Shown here: in pieces, positions 1-8,882 of the stretch | Position numbering within the stretch: the stretch's first letter is position 1 | How the letters are laid out: each line of letters starts with the position of its first letter | Position numbers and translations under genes: made by a program | Notes under the pieces: model-generated | What the model was told of the DNA's origin: nothing | The model's database searches: none | Seen by the model: the letters and a program-made list of their open reading frames with translations, nothing else | Assembly (NCBI RefSeq): GCF_018139485.1 | Contig: NZ_JAGSNF010000003.1 | Coordinates: 186,001 to 250,000, forward strand | Direction: 5' to 3' | Source of the DNA: Phycicoccus avicenniae | GTDB taxonomy: Bacteria; Actinomycetota; Actinomycetes; Actinomycetales; Dermatophilaceae | DNA: 64,000 nucleotides

Positions 1-638
1 ACGAGGCCGTCGACGCGGGAGACGAAGAACGACGCGACCGAGCGGATGCCGGAGAGGTCGACTCCCTTCTCCCGCGCCTGCTCCAGACCGGTGAGGAAGG
101 CGTTCATCACCGCGCGGTAGCGGTCGAGGCTGAAGATGAGGGTGACGTTGACCGAGATGCCCTCGGCGAGCACCTGCGAGATGGCCGGCAGCCCCTCGAG
201 CGTCGCCGGGATCTTGATGAAGAGGTTCGGGCGGTCGACCTCGGTCGCCAGCTTCTTCGCCTCCTCGACGGTCTTCGCGGTCTCGTGCGCCAGGCGCGGG
301 TCGACCTCGATGGAGACCCGGCCGTCCTCGCCGCCGGTCGCGTCGTAGACGGGACGCAGGACGTCGCAGGCGTCGCGGACGTCGGTCGTCGTCACGGCGA
401 AGACCGCCTCGTCGACCGACGCGCCGGACCCGGCGAGCTCGCGGACCTGCTCGTCGTAGGCGTCGCCCTCGGCGAGGGCGGCCTGGAAGATCGAGGGGTT
501 CGTCGTGACGCCGACGACGCCGCGGGTGTCGATCAGCTCCTGGAGGTTGCCGGAGGAGATCCGCTCCCGGGAGAGGTCGTCGAGCCAGACGGACACGCCG
601 TGGCCGGCGAGGTCCTTCAGGGGCTGCGGGGTGCTCAT
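1..638 (-). CDS. tal: transaldolase, C-terminus cut off by window edge
   Basis: Transaldolase moves a dihydroxyacetone unit between sugar phosphates in the non-oxidative pentose phosphate pathway. Reading from ATG 638 the protein starts [20 protein letters not shown], followed by VTTNPSIF and the Schiff-base lysine segment [13 protein letters not shown], then [13 protein letters not shown], all typical of the long actinobacterial transaldolase. About 212 residues are visible and the rest lies left of the window. A GAGGAAG Shine-Dalgarno sequence precedes the ATG, and tkt ends only 7 bases upstream, so the two pentose phosphate genes form an operon transcribed leftwards. Confidence 0.95.
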   Translation of the reverse strand, partial: MSTPQPLKDLAGHGVSVWLDDLSRERISSGNLQELIDTRGVVGVTTNPSIFQAALAEGDAYDEQVRELAGSGASVDEAVFAVTTTDVRDACDVLRPVYDATGGEDGRVSIEVDPRLAHETAKTVEEAKKLATEVDRPNLFIKIPATLEGLPAISQVLAEGISVNVTLIFSLDRYRAVMNAFLTGLEQAREKGVDLSGIRSVASFFVSRVDGL

Positions 639-645
639 GCTCGTC

Positions 646-2934
646 TCACTTCCTCGCCGAGTCCGCGCTGAGGCGGTTCGGCGTGCTCGTGCTGCTCGTG
701 GCGGCGCGGGCCTTCTTGACCCGCGGCGCCGTGTCGCTGACCGCGGGGACCTGCCCGGCCGCACGGGCGGCCTTGAGGGAGTCCTTCGCGGCCTTGACGA
801 CGACCTCCGGCGTGAACCCGAACTCACGGAAGAGTGTTCCCGCGTCGGCGGACGCGCCGTAGTGCTCGATGCTCACGCACCGGCCGGAGTCGCCGACGAG
901 GTCGTGCCAGCCCATCGCGACACCGGCCTCGATGCTCACCCGGGCCTTGACGTCCGGCGGGAGCACCTTGTTCTGGTAGCTGCGCGACTGCTCCTCGAAC
1001 CACTCCCGGCAGGGCATCGACACGACGCGCGTGCGGATCCGTGCCTTCTCCAGGCGCTCGCGCGCCTCGAGGGCGAGGGAGACCTCGGAGCCGGTCGCGA
1101 CGAGGACGACGTCCGGGGACTCGTCGCCGTCCTTCCCACCGTCGACGAGCACGTAGGCGCCCTTGCGCACCCCGCTCGCCTTCGCGTGCGTCGTGCGGTC
1201 GATCGTCGGCAGGTTCTGCCGGGAGAGCGCGAACCCGGCGGTCCGGTGCCGGCGCAGCACCTCGGCCCACGCCTCGGCGGTCTCGTTGGCGTCCGCCGGG
1301 CGCACGACGTCGAGCCGGGGGATGGCCCGCAGCGAGGCGAGGTGCTCGATCGGCTGGTGGGTGGGGCCGTCCTCCCCGACACCGATCGAGTCGTGCGTCC
1401 ACACGAACGTCACGGGGAGCTCCTGGATGGCCGCGAGCCGCACGGCCGGGCGCATGTAGTCGGAGAAGACGAGGAACGTGCCGCCGTAGGGGCGGGTCAG
1501 CCCTTCGAGCGCGATGCCGTTGAGGATCATCCCCATGGCGTTCTCGCGGATGCCGAAGTGCAGGGTGCGGCCGTACGGACCGCCCTGGAACATCTCGGTC
1601 TGCTTGCCGGTGGGGACGAAGGACTCGACGCCCTCCATCGTCGTGTTGTTCGACCCGGCGAGGTCCGCCGACCCGCCCCACAGCTCGGGCAGGGTGTCGG
1701 CGAGCGCGCCGAGCACCGTCCCGGAGGCGGCTCGGGTCGCGAGGCCCTTCTCGTCGGGCTCGAACGTCGGGATCGCCTTGACGAAGCCGTCAGGGAGCTC
1801 GCCGGAGGTGAGCCGGTCCAGGAGCGCCGACTCCTCGGGGTGACCCTTGCGCCACGCGGCGTAGCCCTTGTCCCAGTCGCGGTGGGCGGCCTTGCCGCGC
1901 TTCTTCACCTCGCGGGTGTGCGCCAGGACCTCCTTCTCGACCTGGAAGGACTTGCCGGGCTCGAAGCCGAGGAGCTCCTTGGTGGCCTTGACCTCGTCGT
2001 CGCCGAGGGCCGACCCGTGCGCCTTGCCCGTGCCGCGGGCCGACGGCGCCGGCCAGGCGATGACGGTGTGCAGCCGCACGAGGGTGGGGCGCTTGCCCGG
2101 GCGGCGGCTCTTCTGCAGCGCCGCGAGGAGGGCGTCCACGTCCTCGGTGTAGTCGTCGGTCCCGGCGGGGTCGGAGGACTGGCGCCAGTCGACGTCGACG
2201 ACGTCCCAGCCGTAGGCCTCGAAGCGCTTCGCGACGTCCTCGCTGAAGGAGATGTCGGTGTCGTCCTCGATGGAGATCTGGTTGGCGTCGTAGACGACGG
2301 TGAGGTTGTCCAGCTCCTGGTGCCCGGCGAGCGAGCACGCCTCCGACGCGACGCCCTCCATGAGGTCCCCGTCCGAGGCGAGCACCCACACGTGGTGGTC
2401 GAAGGGGCTCTCGCCGGCCTTGGCGTCGGGGTCGAGCATCCCGCGCTGACGGCGCTGGGCCATCGCCATGCCGACGGCGGAGGCGAGACCCGAGCCGAGC
2501 GGGCCGGTCGTGATCTCGACGCCGGGGGTGTGGTGGACCTCGGGGTGCCCGGGGGTCAGCGACTCCCACGTCCGCAGGGCCTTGAGGTCCTTGAGCTCGA
2601 GGCCGTAGCCGGACAGGTAGAGCTGCACGTACTGGGTGAGCGAGGAGTGCCCGCACGAGAGGACGAACCGGTCCCGGCCGAGCCACGTGGGGTCCGCGGG
2701 GTCGTGCCGCATGACCTGCTGGAAGAGGAGGTAGGCGACGGGGGCCAGGCTCATCGCCGTGCCCGGGTGGCCGTTGCCCTTGTGCTGGACGGCGTCGGCG
2801 GCGAGGACCCGGGCGGTGTCGACGGCGCGGACGTCGAGGTCGCTCCAGCCGGCCTTCTTGGCGACGGGGCGGGTCAGGGCGGACGAGCGCGCGGCGACGG
2901 CGCCGGCGGAGCGGGTGCGGGTGCTGGGGGACAA
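646..2934 (-). CDS. tkt: transketolase
   Basis: Thiamine-diphosphate enzyme that transfers two-carbon ketol units in the pentose phosphate pathway. Visible are GNGHPGTAM near residue 63, the ThDP/Mg site SDGDLMEG near residue 198, and [16 protein letters not shown] in the pyrimidine-binding domain. I place the start at TTG 2934, because AAAGAGG lies 6 bases upstream and the protein then begins just before the conserved core. The frame stays open to an ATG at 3039, but that extension is arginine-rich and unlike the family. At 762 aa it is longer than usual, owing to a low-complexity Ala/Lys/Ser tail. tal follows directly. Confidence 0.95.
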   Translation of the reverse strand: MSPSTRTRSAGAVAARSSALTRPVAKKAGWSDLDVRAVDTARVLAADAVQHKGNGHPGTAMSLAPVAYLLFQQVMRHDPADPTWLGRDRFVLSCGHSSLTQYVQLYLSGYGLELKDLKALRTWESLTPGHPEVHHTPGVEITTGPLGSGLASAVGMAMAQRRQRGMLDPDAKAGESPFDHHVWVLASDGDLMEGVASEACSLAGHQELDNLTVVYDANQISIEDDTDISFSEDVAKRFEAYGWDVVDVDWRQSSDPAGTDDYTEDVDALLAALQKSRRPGKRPTLVRLHTVIAWPAPSARGTGKAHGSALGDDEVKATKELLGFEPGKSFQVEKEVLAHTREVKKRGKAAHRDWDKGYAAWRKGHPEESALLDRLTSGELPDGFVKAIPTFEPDEKGLATRAASGTVLGALADTLPELWGGSADLAGSNNTTMEGVESFVPTGKQTEMFQGGPYGRTLHFGIRENAMGMILNGIALEGLTRPYGGTFLVFSDYMRPAVRLAAIQELPVTFVWTHDSIGVGEDGPTHQPIEHLASLRAIPRLDVVRPADANETAEAWAEVLRRHRTAGFALSRQNLPTIDRTTHAKASGVRKGAYVLVDGGKDGDESPDVVLVATGSEVSLALEARERLEKARIRTRVVSMPCREWFEEQSRSYQNKVLPPDVKARVSIEAGVAMGWHDLVGDSGRCVSIEHYGASADAGTLFREFGFTPEVVVKAAKDSLKAARAAGQVPAVSDTAPRVKKARAATSSTSTPNRLSADSARK

Positions 2935-3013
2935 GGTGTACCTCTTTCGCGGGAGACCTTCGGCGGACGCCCGCCGGAACGCGGTGGCGGCCGTCCTTTC
3001 AGCTTCTCCGACC

Positions 3014-3019
3014 ACCCTA
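3014..3019 (-). promoter_or_regulatory. probable -10 of tkt-tal
   Basis: TAGGGT on the minus strand, about 80 bases before the TTG start. This would give a leader of roughly 70 bases, and this gene does have a Shine-Dalgarno sequence. Confidence 0.5.
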
Positions 3020-3076
3020 GACCCGGGGCGTGTGCGCACGTCGGGGGCGGTCGCGGGGCAGACCGCGGGGCGCGGC

Positions 3077-3082
3077 TAGAAT
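3077..3082 (+). promoter_or_regulatory. probable -10 of ctaB
   Basis: TAGAAT lies 35 bases before the GTG at 3118, leaving a leader of about 29 bases that contains the GAGGA ribosome site. Between tkt and ctaB (2935-3117) I see only these divergent promoter elements. Confidence 0.5.
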
Positions 3083-3117
3083 CGCCGTGCACTTGCACTC
3101 CGACTCGTGAGGACGAC

Positions 3118-4065
3118 GTGTCCAGCACCTCCCTGCCGACCGCGGCGGCACCCGCCGTGCCGCCGGTCCGTCGGAGCCGGGTCGCCGCGTTCGTCGCCCT
3201 GACCAAGCCGCGCATCATCGAGCTCCTGCTCGTCACCACGGTCCCGGTCATGTTCCTCGCCGAGCGCGGGGTCCCCTCGCTCTGGCTGCTCGCCGCGACC
3301 CTCGTCGGCGGCGTCCTGAGCGCCGGGGCGGCGAACACGTTCAACTCCGTGTACGACCGCGACATCGACGGCCTCATGCACCGCACGAGCACCCGGCCGA
3401 TGGTGACCGGCGAGGTGGGTGTCCGCGAGGCGCTCGTCTTCGGCGGCGTCCTCACGGTCGTCTCGACGGTGTGGTTCGCCCTCGTCGTCAACGTCGTCTC
3501 GGCGCTGCTCTCGCTCGCGGCGATCGCGCTCTACGCCGTCTTCTACACGGTGCTCCTCAAGCGGCGGACGGCGCAGAACATCGTGTGGGGCGGGGTCGCC
3601 GGCTGCATGCCGACCCTCATCGGCTGGTCCGCGGTGACCGGCACCGTCGGGTGGCCGGCCGTGGTGCTCTTCCTCGTCATCTTCTTCTGGACCCCGCCGC
3701 ACTACTGGCCCCTGTCGATGGCCTTCCGCGACGACTACGCCTCCGCCGAGGTGCCGATGCTCCCGGTCGAGCGGGGTCCGGTCGCCGTCGGCCGCCAGGT
3801 CGTCCTCTACTCGTGGGTCATGGTCGCGACGTCCCTCGTCCTCGTGCCGGTCGCGGGGATGGGGTGGGTCTACACCGCCGCTGCCGTCGCCGCGGGCGTC
3901 CTCTTCGTCGCCGAGGCGCACCGGCTGCTCGGCGCCGCCAAGCGGGGCGTCACGGGGCACGCCCTCAAGCCGATGCGGCTGTTCCACTACTCGATCACCT
4001 ACGTGACCGTCGTCTTCCTCGCCGTCGCGGTCGACCCGCTGCTGCTGGTCCCGCTCGCCGGCTGA
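3118..4065 (+). CDS. ctaB: protoheme IX farnesyltransferase (heme O synthase)
   Basis: Integral-membrane UbiA-family prenyltransferase that adds a farnesyl group to heme B to make heme O for cytochrome oxidase. It shows the first Asp-rich motif [15 protein letters not shown], the second region [12 protein letters not shown] and about nine hydrophobic segments; 315 aa is normal. GTG 3118 is chosen because GAGGA sits 6 bases upstream and the product begins with the usual short hydrophilic tail before [14 protein letters not shown]. Its partner ctaA is convergent, ending 43 bases away. It is divergent from tkt, a common actinobacterial arrangement. Confidence 0.95.
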   Translation: MSSTSLPTAAAPAVPPVRRSRVAAFVALTKPRIIELLLVTTVPVMFLAERGVPSLWLLAATLVGGVLSAGAANTFNSVYDRDIDGLMHRTSTRPMVTGEVGVREALVFGGVLTVVSTVWFALVVNVVSALLSLAAIALYAVFYTVLLKRRTAQNIVWGGVAGCMPTLIGWSAVTGTVGWPAVVLFLVIFFWTPPHYWPLSMAFRDDYASAEVPMLPVERGPVAVGRQVVLYSWVMVATSLVLVPVAGMGWVYTAAAVAAGVLFVAEAHRLLGAAKRGVTGHALKPMRLFHYSITYVTVVFLAVAVDPLLLVPLAG

Positions 4066-4107
4066 GGGCCCTCGTGCCGGTCGCCGGAGGACCGGTGACG
4101 GCGGCGG

Positions 4108-5028
4108 TCAGGCGGGGACGCCGGCGCCGGACTCGGCCCGCTCGGGTACCGGCAGGGGAGCGACCGGTCGGGTCTCGAGGACGGCCCACGTGGCGGCCGC
4201 GACGACGGCGGCGGAGCCCACGAGGTGGACCGCGACGAGGGCGACCGGCAGGCCGGTGAAGTACTGGACGTAGCCGACGACGCCCTGGGCGAGCTCGACC
4301 GCCAGCAGGGCCGTGACCGCGGTCCGCGCCGCCGAGCGGCGCACGAGCAGCCACAGCGCGACGGTGACGCCGACGAGCAGGTAGACGCTCACGGCGTGGA
4401 CACGGCTCACGAGCTCGGGGTCCAGCCCGTTCCGGGGCACGTCGGCGTCGCCGGCGTGCGGGCCGCTGCCGGTGACGACGGTCCCGAGGTAGACCGCGAC
4501 CCAGGTGAGGACGAGTGCCACCAGGGCGAGCGGCGCCGCCCGCGGGGGGACGGGGCCGCGGGACCGGTCCGAGACGCGCAGGACGAGCCACGTCGAGAGC
4601 GAGACGAGGACGAGCGAGAGCACGAGGTGCAGCGCGACGATCCACGGGTTGAGGTCCATGAGGACGGTGATGCCCCCGATGACGGCCTGGAACGGGATGC
4701 CGACGGCGATGACCGCCGTGTGGACCCGCAGCGAGCGGGAGGTCCGCGACCAGCGCCACACGGCGACGAGCGTGCCGATCACCACGGCGACGAGCACGTA
4801 GGTGAGGAGCCGGTTGCCGAACTCGACGGCCCCGTGCAGGCCGAGCTCGCGGTGCGGGACGAAGGACTCCGGGGTGCACCGCGGCCACGTCGGGCAGCCG
4901 AGCCCCGACCCGGTGAGCCGGACGAGGCCGCCGGTGAGGATGATGACGGTGTTGGCGACGAGGTTCGCCCACGCCCAGCGGCGGAGCGTCCGCGTCGAGA
5001 CCTCGTCGGGCAGGAGGGACACGCTCAC
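4108..5028 (-). CDS. ctaA: heme A synthase (COX15/CtaA family)
   Basis: Oxidises heme O to heme A for aa3-type cytochrome oxidase. The 306-residue protein has eight hydrophobic segments; GGLVRLTGSGLGCPTWPRC near the N-terminus holds the CtaA cysteine pair region, with heme-ligand histidines in LHGAVEFGNRL and VALHLVLSL. GTG 5028 is chosen because it starts just before RRWAWANLVANTVIILTGG and has TACGAT 6 bases upstream; there is no ribosome site, so the message is probably leaderless. An ABC transporter pair lies immediately upstream on the same strand. Confidence 0.93.
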   Translation of the reverse strand: MSVSLLPDEVSTRTLRRWAWANLVANTVIILTGGLVRLTGSGLGCPTWPRCTPESFVPHRELGLHGAVEFGNRLLTYVLVAVVIGTLVAVWRWSRTSRSLRVHTAVIAVGIPFQAVIGGITVLMDLNPWIVALHLVLSLVLVSLSTWLVLRVSDRSRGPVPPRAAPLALVALVLTWVAVYLGTVVTGSGPHAGDADVPRNGLDPELVSRVHAVSVYLLVGVTVALWLLVRRSAARTAVTALLAVELAQGVVGYVQYFTGLPVALVAVHLVGSAAVVAAATWAVLETRPVAPLPVPERAESGAGVPA

Positions 5029-5034
5029 CGGGTC

Positions 5035-5040
5035 ATCGTA
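5035..5040 (-). promoter_or_regulatory. probable -10 of ctaA
   Basis: TACGAT, 6 bases before GTG 5028, in the short gap after the permease stop. ctaA can probably be transcribed independently of the ABC genes. Confidence 0.5.
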
Positions 5041-5056
5041 CGTCGGGGGCGACCGG

Positions 5057-5800
5057 TCACCCCGACCACCTGAACCACCGCACGGCGCCCGCGGTGCCCG
5101 CGGTGCCCCAGACGAGGAGCACGACCCACGGCCCCCAGGGCCAGGCACCGTCGACGAGGGCGGCCCGCACCGCGTCACCGAGGGCGCCGGACGGCAGCGC
5201 CGCGGCGAGCGCGGACAGCGGCCCGGGCAGGGACGAGGTCGGCAGCAGCAGGCCGAGCCCGAGGAGCAGGACCCAGACGAGGTTGGCCACGGCGAGGACC
5301 CCCTCGGCCCGGACCGTCCCGGCGAGGAGCAGAGCGAGCGCGGCGAAGGACCCGGCCCCGAGGAGCAGCGTGAGGAGCGCGGGGAGGAGGCCGGCGGGCT
5401 GCGGGCGCCAGCCGAGGGCGAGCCCGAGGGCGCCGAGGACGGCGACCTGGACGGCGAGCACCGCGAGGACGGCGAGGGCCTTGCCCCCGAGCAGGCCGCC
5501 CCGGCCGAGCGGCGTCGTCCCCAGGAGCCGGAGCACGCCCGCCCGACGGTCGAAGCCGGTCGCGATCGCCTGCCCGGTGAACGCGGTCGAGACGACCGCG
5601 AGGGCGAGCGCCCCGGCCGTGGCGACGTCCACGCGACAGGCGGCGCCGAGGTCGGGCACCGACGCCAGGGTGAGCCCGACGAGGGCCAGGGCCGGCAGCA
5701 CGAGCGAGACGAGCAGCTGCTCGCCGTTGCCGAGCAGCATGCGGGCCTCGAACGCGGCCTGGGCCCGTACCCGGGCCCCGGGCGGGACCGGGCGCGTCAT
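5057..5800 (-). CDS. ABC transporter permease (ABC-2 type)
   Basis: 247-residue polytopic membrane protein with about six hydrophobic segments and no periplasmic domain, as in ABC-2 type exporters. ATG 5800 overlaps the stop of the upstream ATPase as ATGA, so the two are translationally coupled and form one transporter. The substrate cannot be read from sequence. ctaA begins 28 bases after its stop; similar ABC pairs sit beside ctaA in other actinobacteria, so a role linked to heme or oxidase biogenesis is possible but inferred. Confidence 0.8.
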   Translation of the reverse strand: MTRPVPPGARVRAQAAFEARMLLGNGEQLLVSLVLPALALVGLTLASVPDLGAACRVDVATAGALALAVVSTAFTGQAIATGFDRRAGVLRLLGTTPLGRGGLLGGKALAVLAVLAVQVAVLGALGLALGWRPQPAGLLPALLTLLLGAGSFAALALLLAGTVRAEGVLAVANLVWVLLLGLGLLLPTSSLPGPLSALAAALPSGALGDAVRAALVDGAWPWGPWVVLLVWGTAGTAGAVRWFRWSG

Positions 5801-6507
5801 CGCGGTGGCCCCTCGGTGAGCCGGAAGTAGGTCGTCTCGAGGCCTTCTGTGCCGGCGACGTCGGCCACCGTCCCCGCGGCCACGACCCGGCCGCCGGCGA
5901 GGACGACGACACCGTCCGCGACCCGCTCGGCCTCCTCGAAGGAGTGGGTCGTGAGGACGACGCCGACGCCGCGGTCGGCCTCCTCGCGCACGAGCCGCCA
6001 CACCTCACGCCGGCCGTGCGGGTCGAGCCCGGCGCTCGGCTCGTCGAGGAGCAGGACGTCGGGGCGACCGACGAGCGCCGCCGCGAGGGCGATCCGCTGG
6101 CGCTGGCCGCCGGACATCCGGCGGACGGTCGTGCGGGCGAAGCCGTCGATCCCGAGGCGGCGGGCCAGGTCCTCGACCGGCCAGGGGTCCCGGTGCAGCG
6201 CGGCGAGGTGGTGCAGGAGGGGGAGCGGGCGGGACGTCGTCGGCAGCCCCCCGTCCTGCAGCATGACCCCGACGCGGGCGCGGTGGCCGGCGTCGGCGTG
6301 CCAGGGGTCGGTCCCGAGCACCCGCACCGTGCCGGAGCCGGGACGGTCGAGGCCGACGAGGCAGTCGACGGTCGTCGACTTGCCGGCCCCGTTCGGGCCG
6401 AGGACGGCCGTGACGGCCCCGAGAGGTGCCTCCCAGGAGGCGCCGTCGAGCGCGGTGACCGGGCCGAAGACGCGGCGCACGTCACGCACCACCACCGCGT
6501 CGGTCAT
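5797..6507 (-). CDS. ABC transporter ATP-binding protein
   Basis: 236-residue nucleotide-binding subunit with Walker A GPNGAGKST, signature MSGGQRQRIALAAAL and Walker B DVLLLDEPSAGLD; it has the short ABC-2 exporter form (CcmA/DrrA-like). ATG 6507 follows TAGGAT by 8 bases with no ribosome site. The ATPase, permease and ctaA run leftwards in that order. It is divergent from psd, and the two promoters overlap. Confidence 0.88.
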   Translation of the reverse strand: MTDAVVVRDVRRVFGPVTALDGASWEAPLGAVTAVLGPNGAGKSTTVDCLVGLDRPGSGTVRVLGTDPWHADAGHRARVGVMLQDGGLPTTSRPLPLLHHLAALHRDPWPVEDLARRLGIDGFARTTVRRMSGGQRQRIALAAALVGRPDVLLLDEPSAGLDPHGRREVWRLVREEADRGVGVVLTTHSFEEAERVADGVVVLAGGRVVAAGTVADVAGTEGLETTYFRLTEGPPR

Positions 6508-6515
6508 GGCGCGAC

Positions 6516-6521
6516 ATCCTA
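6516..6521 (-). promoter_or_regulatory. -10 of the ABC operon, overlapping the psd -10
   Basis: TAGGAT on the minus strand, 8 bases before ATG 6507. It shares bases 6520-6521 with the divergent TAGGCT of psd; together they form the palindrome CCTAGG. Confidence 0.55.
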
Positions 6522-6525
6522 GGCT
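6520..6525 (+). promoter_or_regulatory. -10 of psd-pssA
   Basis: TAGGCT, 7 bases before ATG 6533. Only one of the two divergent promoters could be occupied at a time. Confidence 0.55.
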
Positions 6526-6532
6526 GGTCCGC

Positions 6533-7195
6533 ATGCCGAGCATCGACCGGGAGGCCGTGCCCGCGACCGCCGTCGCCGCCGCGCCGAGCGCCCTCGCCCT
6601 CCTCTCCGGCCGGCCCCGGCTGGCCGCCCTCCTCGCGGTGGCACCGCTCGCCGTCGCGGCCTTCTTCCGAGACCCGGAGCGGGGCCCGGACCGCCGCGAG
6701 GTCACCCCCGACGTCGTCGTGTCCCCGGCCGACGGACGGGTCGTCCACGCCGGTCCCGGCCAGGACGGCGTCGCGCCCGCGGGGGACTGGCTGCAGGTGA
6801 GCATCTTCCTCTCGGCGTTCGACGTCCACGTCAACCGGGCCCCCTACGGCGGTCGGGTCACCGAGGTCGTGCGGCGCCCCGGGCGGTGGCTCGCGGCCTA
6901 CCGGCACGAGAGCGCCCACCTCAACGAGCGCTCGGACCTCACCGTCGAGCGCGAGGTCGACGGCCAGGTCCGGACCGTGCACTTCCGCCAGGTCGTCGGT
7001 CTCATGGCCCGTCGGGTCGTCACCCGGGTCGTCGCCGGCGACACGGTGCGCACGGGGGAGCGGATCGGCCTCATGAAGTTCGGGTCACGGATGGACGTGT
7101 TCGTCCCGACGGCCTGCGAGATCGCCGTCGCGCGGGGGCAGCGGGTGGTCGCCGGAGAGACGGTGCTCGCGCGGTGGCCGTCGGACCGCCGGTGA
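6533..7195 (+). CDS. psd: phosphatidylserine decarboxylase, short type
   Basis: Converts phosphatidylserine to phosphatidylethanolamine. The 220-residue protein belongs to the short archaeal/actinobacterial class. It shows VVSPADGRVV, FDVHVNRAPYGG and the self-cleavage region GLMKFGSRMDVF, in which the serine of GS becomes the pyruvoyl cofactor in the family. An N-terminal hydrophobic stretch anchors it to the membrane. No ribosome site precedes ATG 6533. pssA, which supplies its substrate, overlaps its stop by four bases. Confidence 0.93.
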   Translation: MPSIDREAVPATAVAAAPSALALLSGRPRLAALLAVAPLAVAAFFRDPERGPDRREVTPDVVVSPADGRVVHAGPGQDGVAPAGDWLQVSIFLSAFDVHVNRAPYGGRVTEVVRRPGRWLAAYRHESAHLNERSDLTVEREVDGQVRTVHFRQVVGLMARRVVTRVVAGDTVRTGERIGLMKFGSRMDVFVPTACEIAVARGQRVVAGETVLARWPSDRR

Positions 7196-8139
7196 GCCGG
7201 CGACCGACCGACGACCGGGGGCCGACCGACGGCCGGGCCGGCGGACGCCGCTTCCTCGACCGGTGGCGGCTGGTGTCCCCGAGCGGCGCGGAGGTGGTCT
7301 CGCTGCGCCAGCTGCCGCGCCGCGAGCGGGCCCGGCTGCTCGCCCCGAGCGCCCTGACGACGGCGAACATGATGAGCGGCTTCACGTCGGTGCTGCTCGC
7401 GTTCGAGGAGCGGTTCACCGCGGCGGCGCTGCTCGTCGTCCTCGCCATCGCCCTCGACATCGCCGACGGGTTCGTCGCCCGGCGGGTCGGGGCGACGTCG
7501 CCGTTCGGGCTCCAGCTCGACTCGCTCGCCGACCTCGTGTCCTTCGGTCTCGCCCCGGCGGTGCTCGTCCACCTCTGGGCGCTCGACGAGTGGCCCTTCC
7601 TGTCCTGGGCCGTGGCCTTCCTGTGGCTGGCGTGCGCCGCCTTCCGCCTCGCGCGCTTCAACGTCACGATCGACCCGACGGCCGACAAGCGGTACTTCGT
7701 CGGCCTCCCGTCCCCGGGGGCGGCGAGCGTCGTCATCGCGACGATCCTCGCCCTGGAGTCGCCCCTGTGGGGTCCGGGCGAGGGGCCGTGGCGGGCCTGG
7801 TTCCCGCTCCTCGTGAGCGTCGTCCCCGCCCTCCTCATGGTCGTCACGGTCCGCTTCCGCTCCTTCCGCAGCCTGCTCTCGCCCCGTGGCGGCCGGGCCC
7901 GGGCCGGGGCGGGGGCCGTCCTGCTCGCGGTCGCGGTCGGCCTCCTCGCGTCCCCCGGGCTCACGCTCGTCGTCGTCGCGTACGGCTACGTCCTCACCGC
8001 CCCGCTCGGGGTGCTCACCGCACCGGTGCGCGAGCGGCTGTTCGGCGCGGACGCCGTCGCCCCGCCACGGCGCCGGCTGCCGTCGGTGCTGCTCCCGATC
8101 GACGCGGACGACGCGGTCGACGACCCCTCGGCGGGTTAG
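7192..8139 (+). CDS. pssA: CDP-diacylglycerol--serine O-phosphatidyltransferase
   Basis: Makes phosphatidylserine from CDP-diacylglycerol and serine. The CDP-alcohol phosphotransferase signature D-x2-D-G-x2-A-R-x8-G-x3-D-x3-D is complete within DIADGFVARR...GLQLDSLAD, and about six further hydrophobic segments follow. GTG 7192 forms a GTGA overlap with the psd stop, so the product goes straight to the next enzyme. The protein is 315 aa with a hydrophilic N-terminal extension of about 45 residues before LLAPSALTTANMMSG. Confidence 0.93.
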   Translation: MSRRPTDDRGPTDGRAGGRRFLDRWRLVSPSGAEVVSLRQLPRRERARLLAPSALTTANMMSGFTSVLLAFEERFTAAALLVVLAIALDIADGFVARRVGATSPFGLQLDSLADLVSFGLAPAVLVHLWALDEWPFLSWAVAFLWLACAAFRLARFNVTIDPTADKRYFVGLPSPGAASVVIATILALESPLWGPGEGPWRAWFPLLVSVVPALLMVVTVRFRSFRSLLSPRGGRARAGAGAVLLAVAVGLLASPGLTLVVVAYGYVLTAPLGVLTAPVRERLFGADAVAPPRRRLPSVLLPIDADDAVDDPSAG

Positions 8140-8154
8140 GGGAGCCTTGCTTGG
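8136..8154 (+). promoter_or_regulatory. weak IdeR/DtxR-like half-site upstream of sufR
   Basis: TTAGGGGAGCCTTGC matches the left half of the IdeR consensus (TTAGG-N2-AGSCT) but the right half is poor. It begins within the pssA stop region and overlaps a possible -35 TTGGTG (8151-8156). Iron control of suf would make sense, but the match is partial. Confidence 0.25.
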
Positions 8155-8174
8155 TGCCGCGCGCGGCATTTACC

Positions 8175-8180
8175 TAACAT
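8175..8180 (+). promoter_or_regulatory. -10 of the suf operon
   Basis: TAACAT, 6 bases before GTG 8187 and 18 bases after TTGGTG at 8151-8156. A loose dyad TAAC-N11-GTTA (8175-8193) spans the start codon and could be the autoregulatory SufR site. Confidence 0.5.
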
Positions 8181-8186
8181 GAGTGT

Positions 8187-8882
8187 GTGGTTAATACCGA
8201 CACCCCGACCCAGGAGTCGCGCACCCGCGACCGGGTGCTGCGTGTCGTGAGCCAGCAGGGCCCGGTGAGCATTGCCGCGCTGACGACCGTCCTCGGGGTC
8301 ACCGAGACCGCCGTCCGTCGGCACGTCGACTCCCTCCACACCGACGGGCTCGTCGAGCCCCGGGAGGTCGGCGGTCCCCGCCGCCGCGGCCGCCCCGCGA
8401 AGGCGTGGGTCGTCTCGTCGGCCGGCCACCGCGCCCTGAGCGCCGACTACGACGACCTCGCGGGGGAGGCATTGCGCTTCCTGCGCCGCACCGCGGGCCC
8501 GGACGCCGTCCAGGCCTTCGCGGAGGAGCGGATGGCCGGCCTCGAGCAGCGCATCGCCGAGGAGCTCGCGACGAGCCCCGACGACCCCGCCGAGCGCGCC
8601 GAGGCCCTCGTCCGCGCGCTCACCGCCGAGGGCTACTCCGCCTCGGCCCGTCCGGTGGGAACACCGGACGCCCCGCACGCGCTCACCGGAGTGCAGCTGT
8701 GCCAGGGCCACTGCCCGGTGCAGCACGTCGCGAGCGAGTTCCCGGAGCTGTGTGAGGCCGAGACGGAGGCGTTCTCCCGCCTCCTCGGCGTCCACGTCCA
8801 GCGCCTGGCGACCCTCGCCCACGGCGACCACGTCTGCACCACGTTCGTCCCGACCCCGACCACCGAGAGGCCATCGCGATGA
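8187..8882 (+). CDS. sufR: SufR, Fe-S cluster-sensing repressor of the suf operon
   Basis: DeoR/ArsR-like winged-helix regulator of Fe-S assembly. Residues 15-70 form the HTH ([20 protein letters not shown]). The C-terminal half carries Cys172, Cys176, Cys189 and Cys217 ([22 protein letters not shown]), matching the cluster-binding cysteines of the SufR family. At 231 aa it is of usual length. GTG 8187 has no ribosome site, so the operon mRNA is probably leaderless. sufB starts within its stop (ATGA). Confidence 0.93.
   Translation: MVNTDTPTQESRTRDRVLRVVSQQGPVSIAALTTVLGVTETAVRRHVDSLHTDGLVEPREVGGPRRRGRPAKAWVVSSAGHRALSADYDDLAGEALRFLRRTAGPDAVQAFAEERMAGLEQRIAEELATSPDDPAERAEALVRALTAEGYSASARPVGTPDAPHALTGVQLCQGHCPVQHVASEFPELCEAETEAFSRLLGVHVQRLATLAHGDHVCTTFVPTPTTERPSR

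Noticed and set aside
505-3117. Very long open frame on the plus strand opposite tkt, continuous with ctaB
   Set aside because: GC-rich shadow frame. Its translation is Arg/Gly/Val-rich low complexity, and the minus strand encodes a clear transketolase.
4077-4095. CCGGTC-N7-GACCGG hairpin between ctaB and ctaA as a terminator
   Set aside because: Only 6 bp with a 7-base loop and no T-tract; expected often at this base composition.
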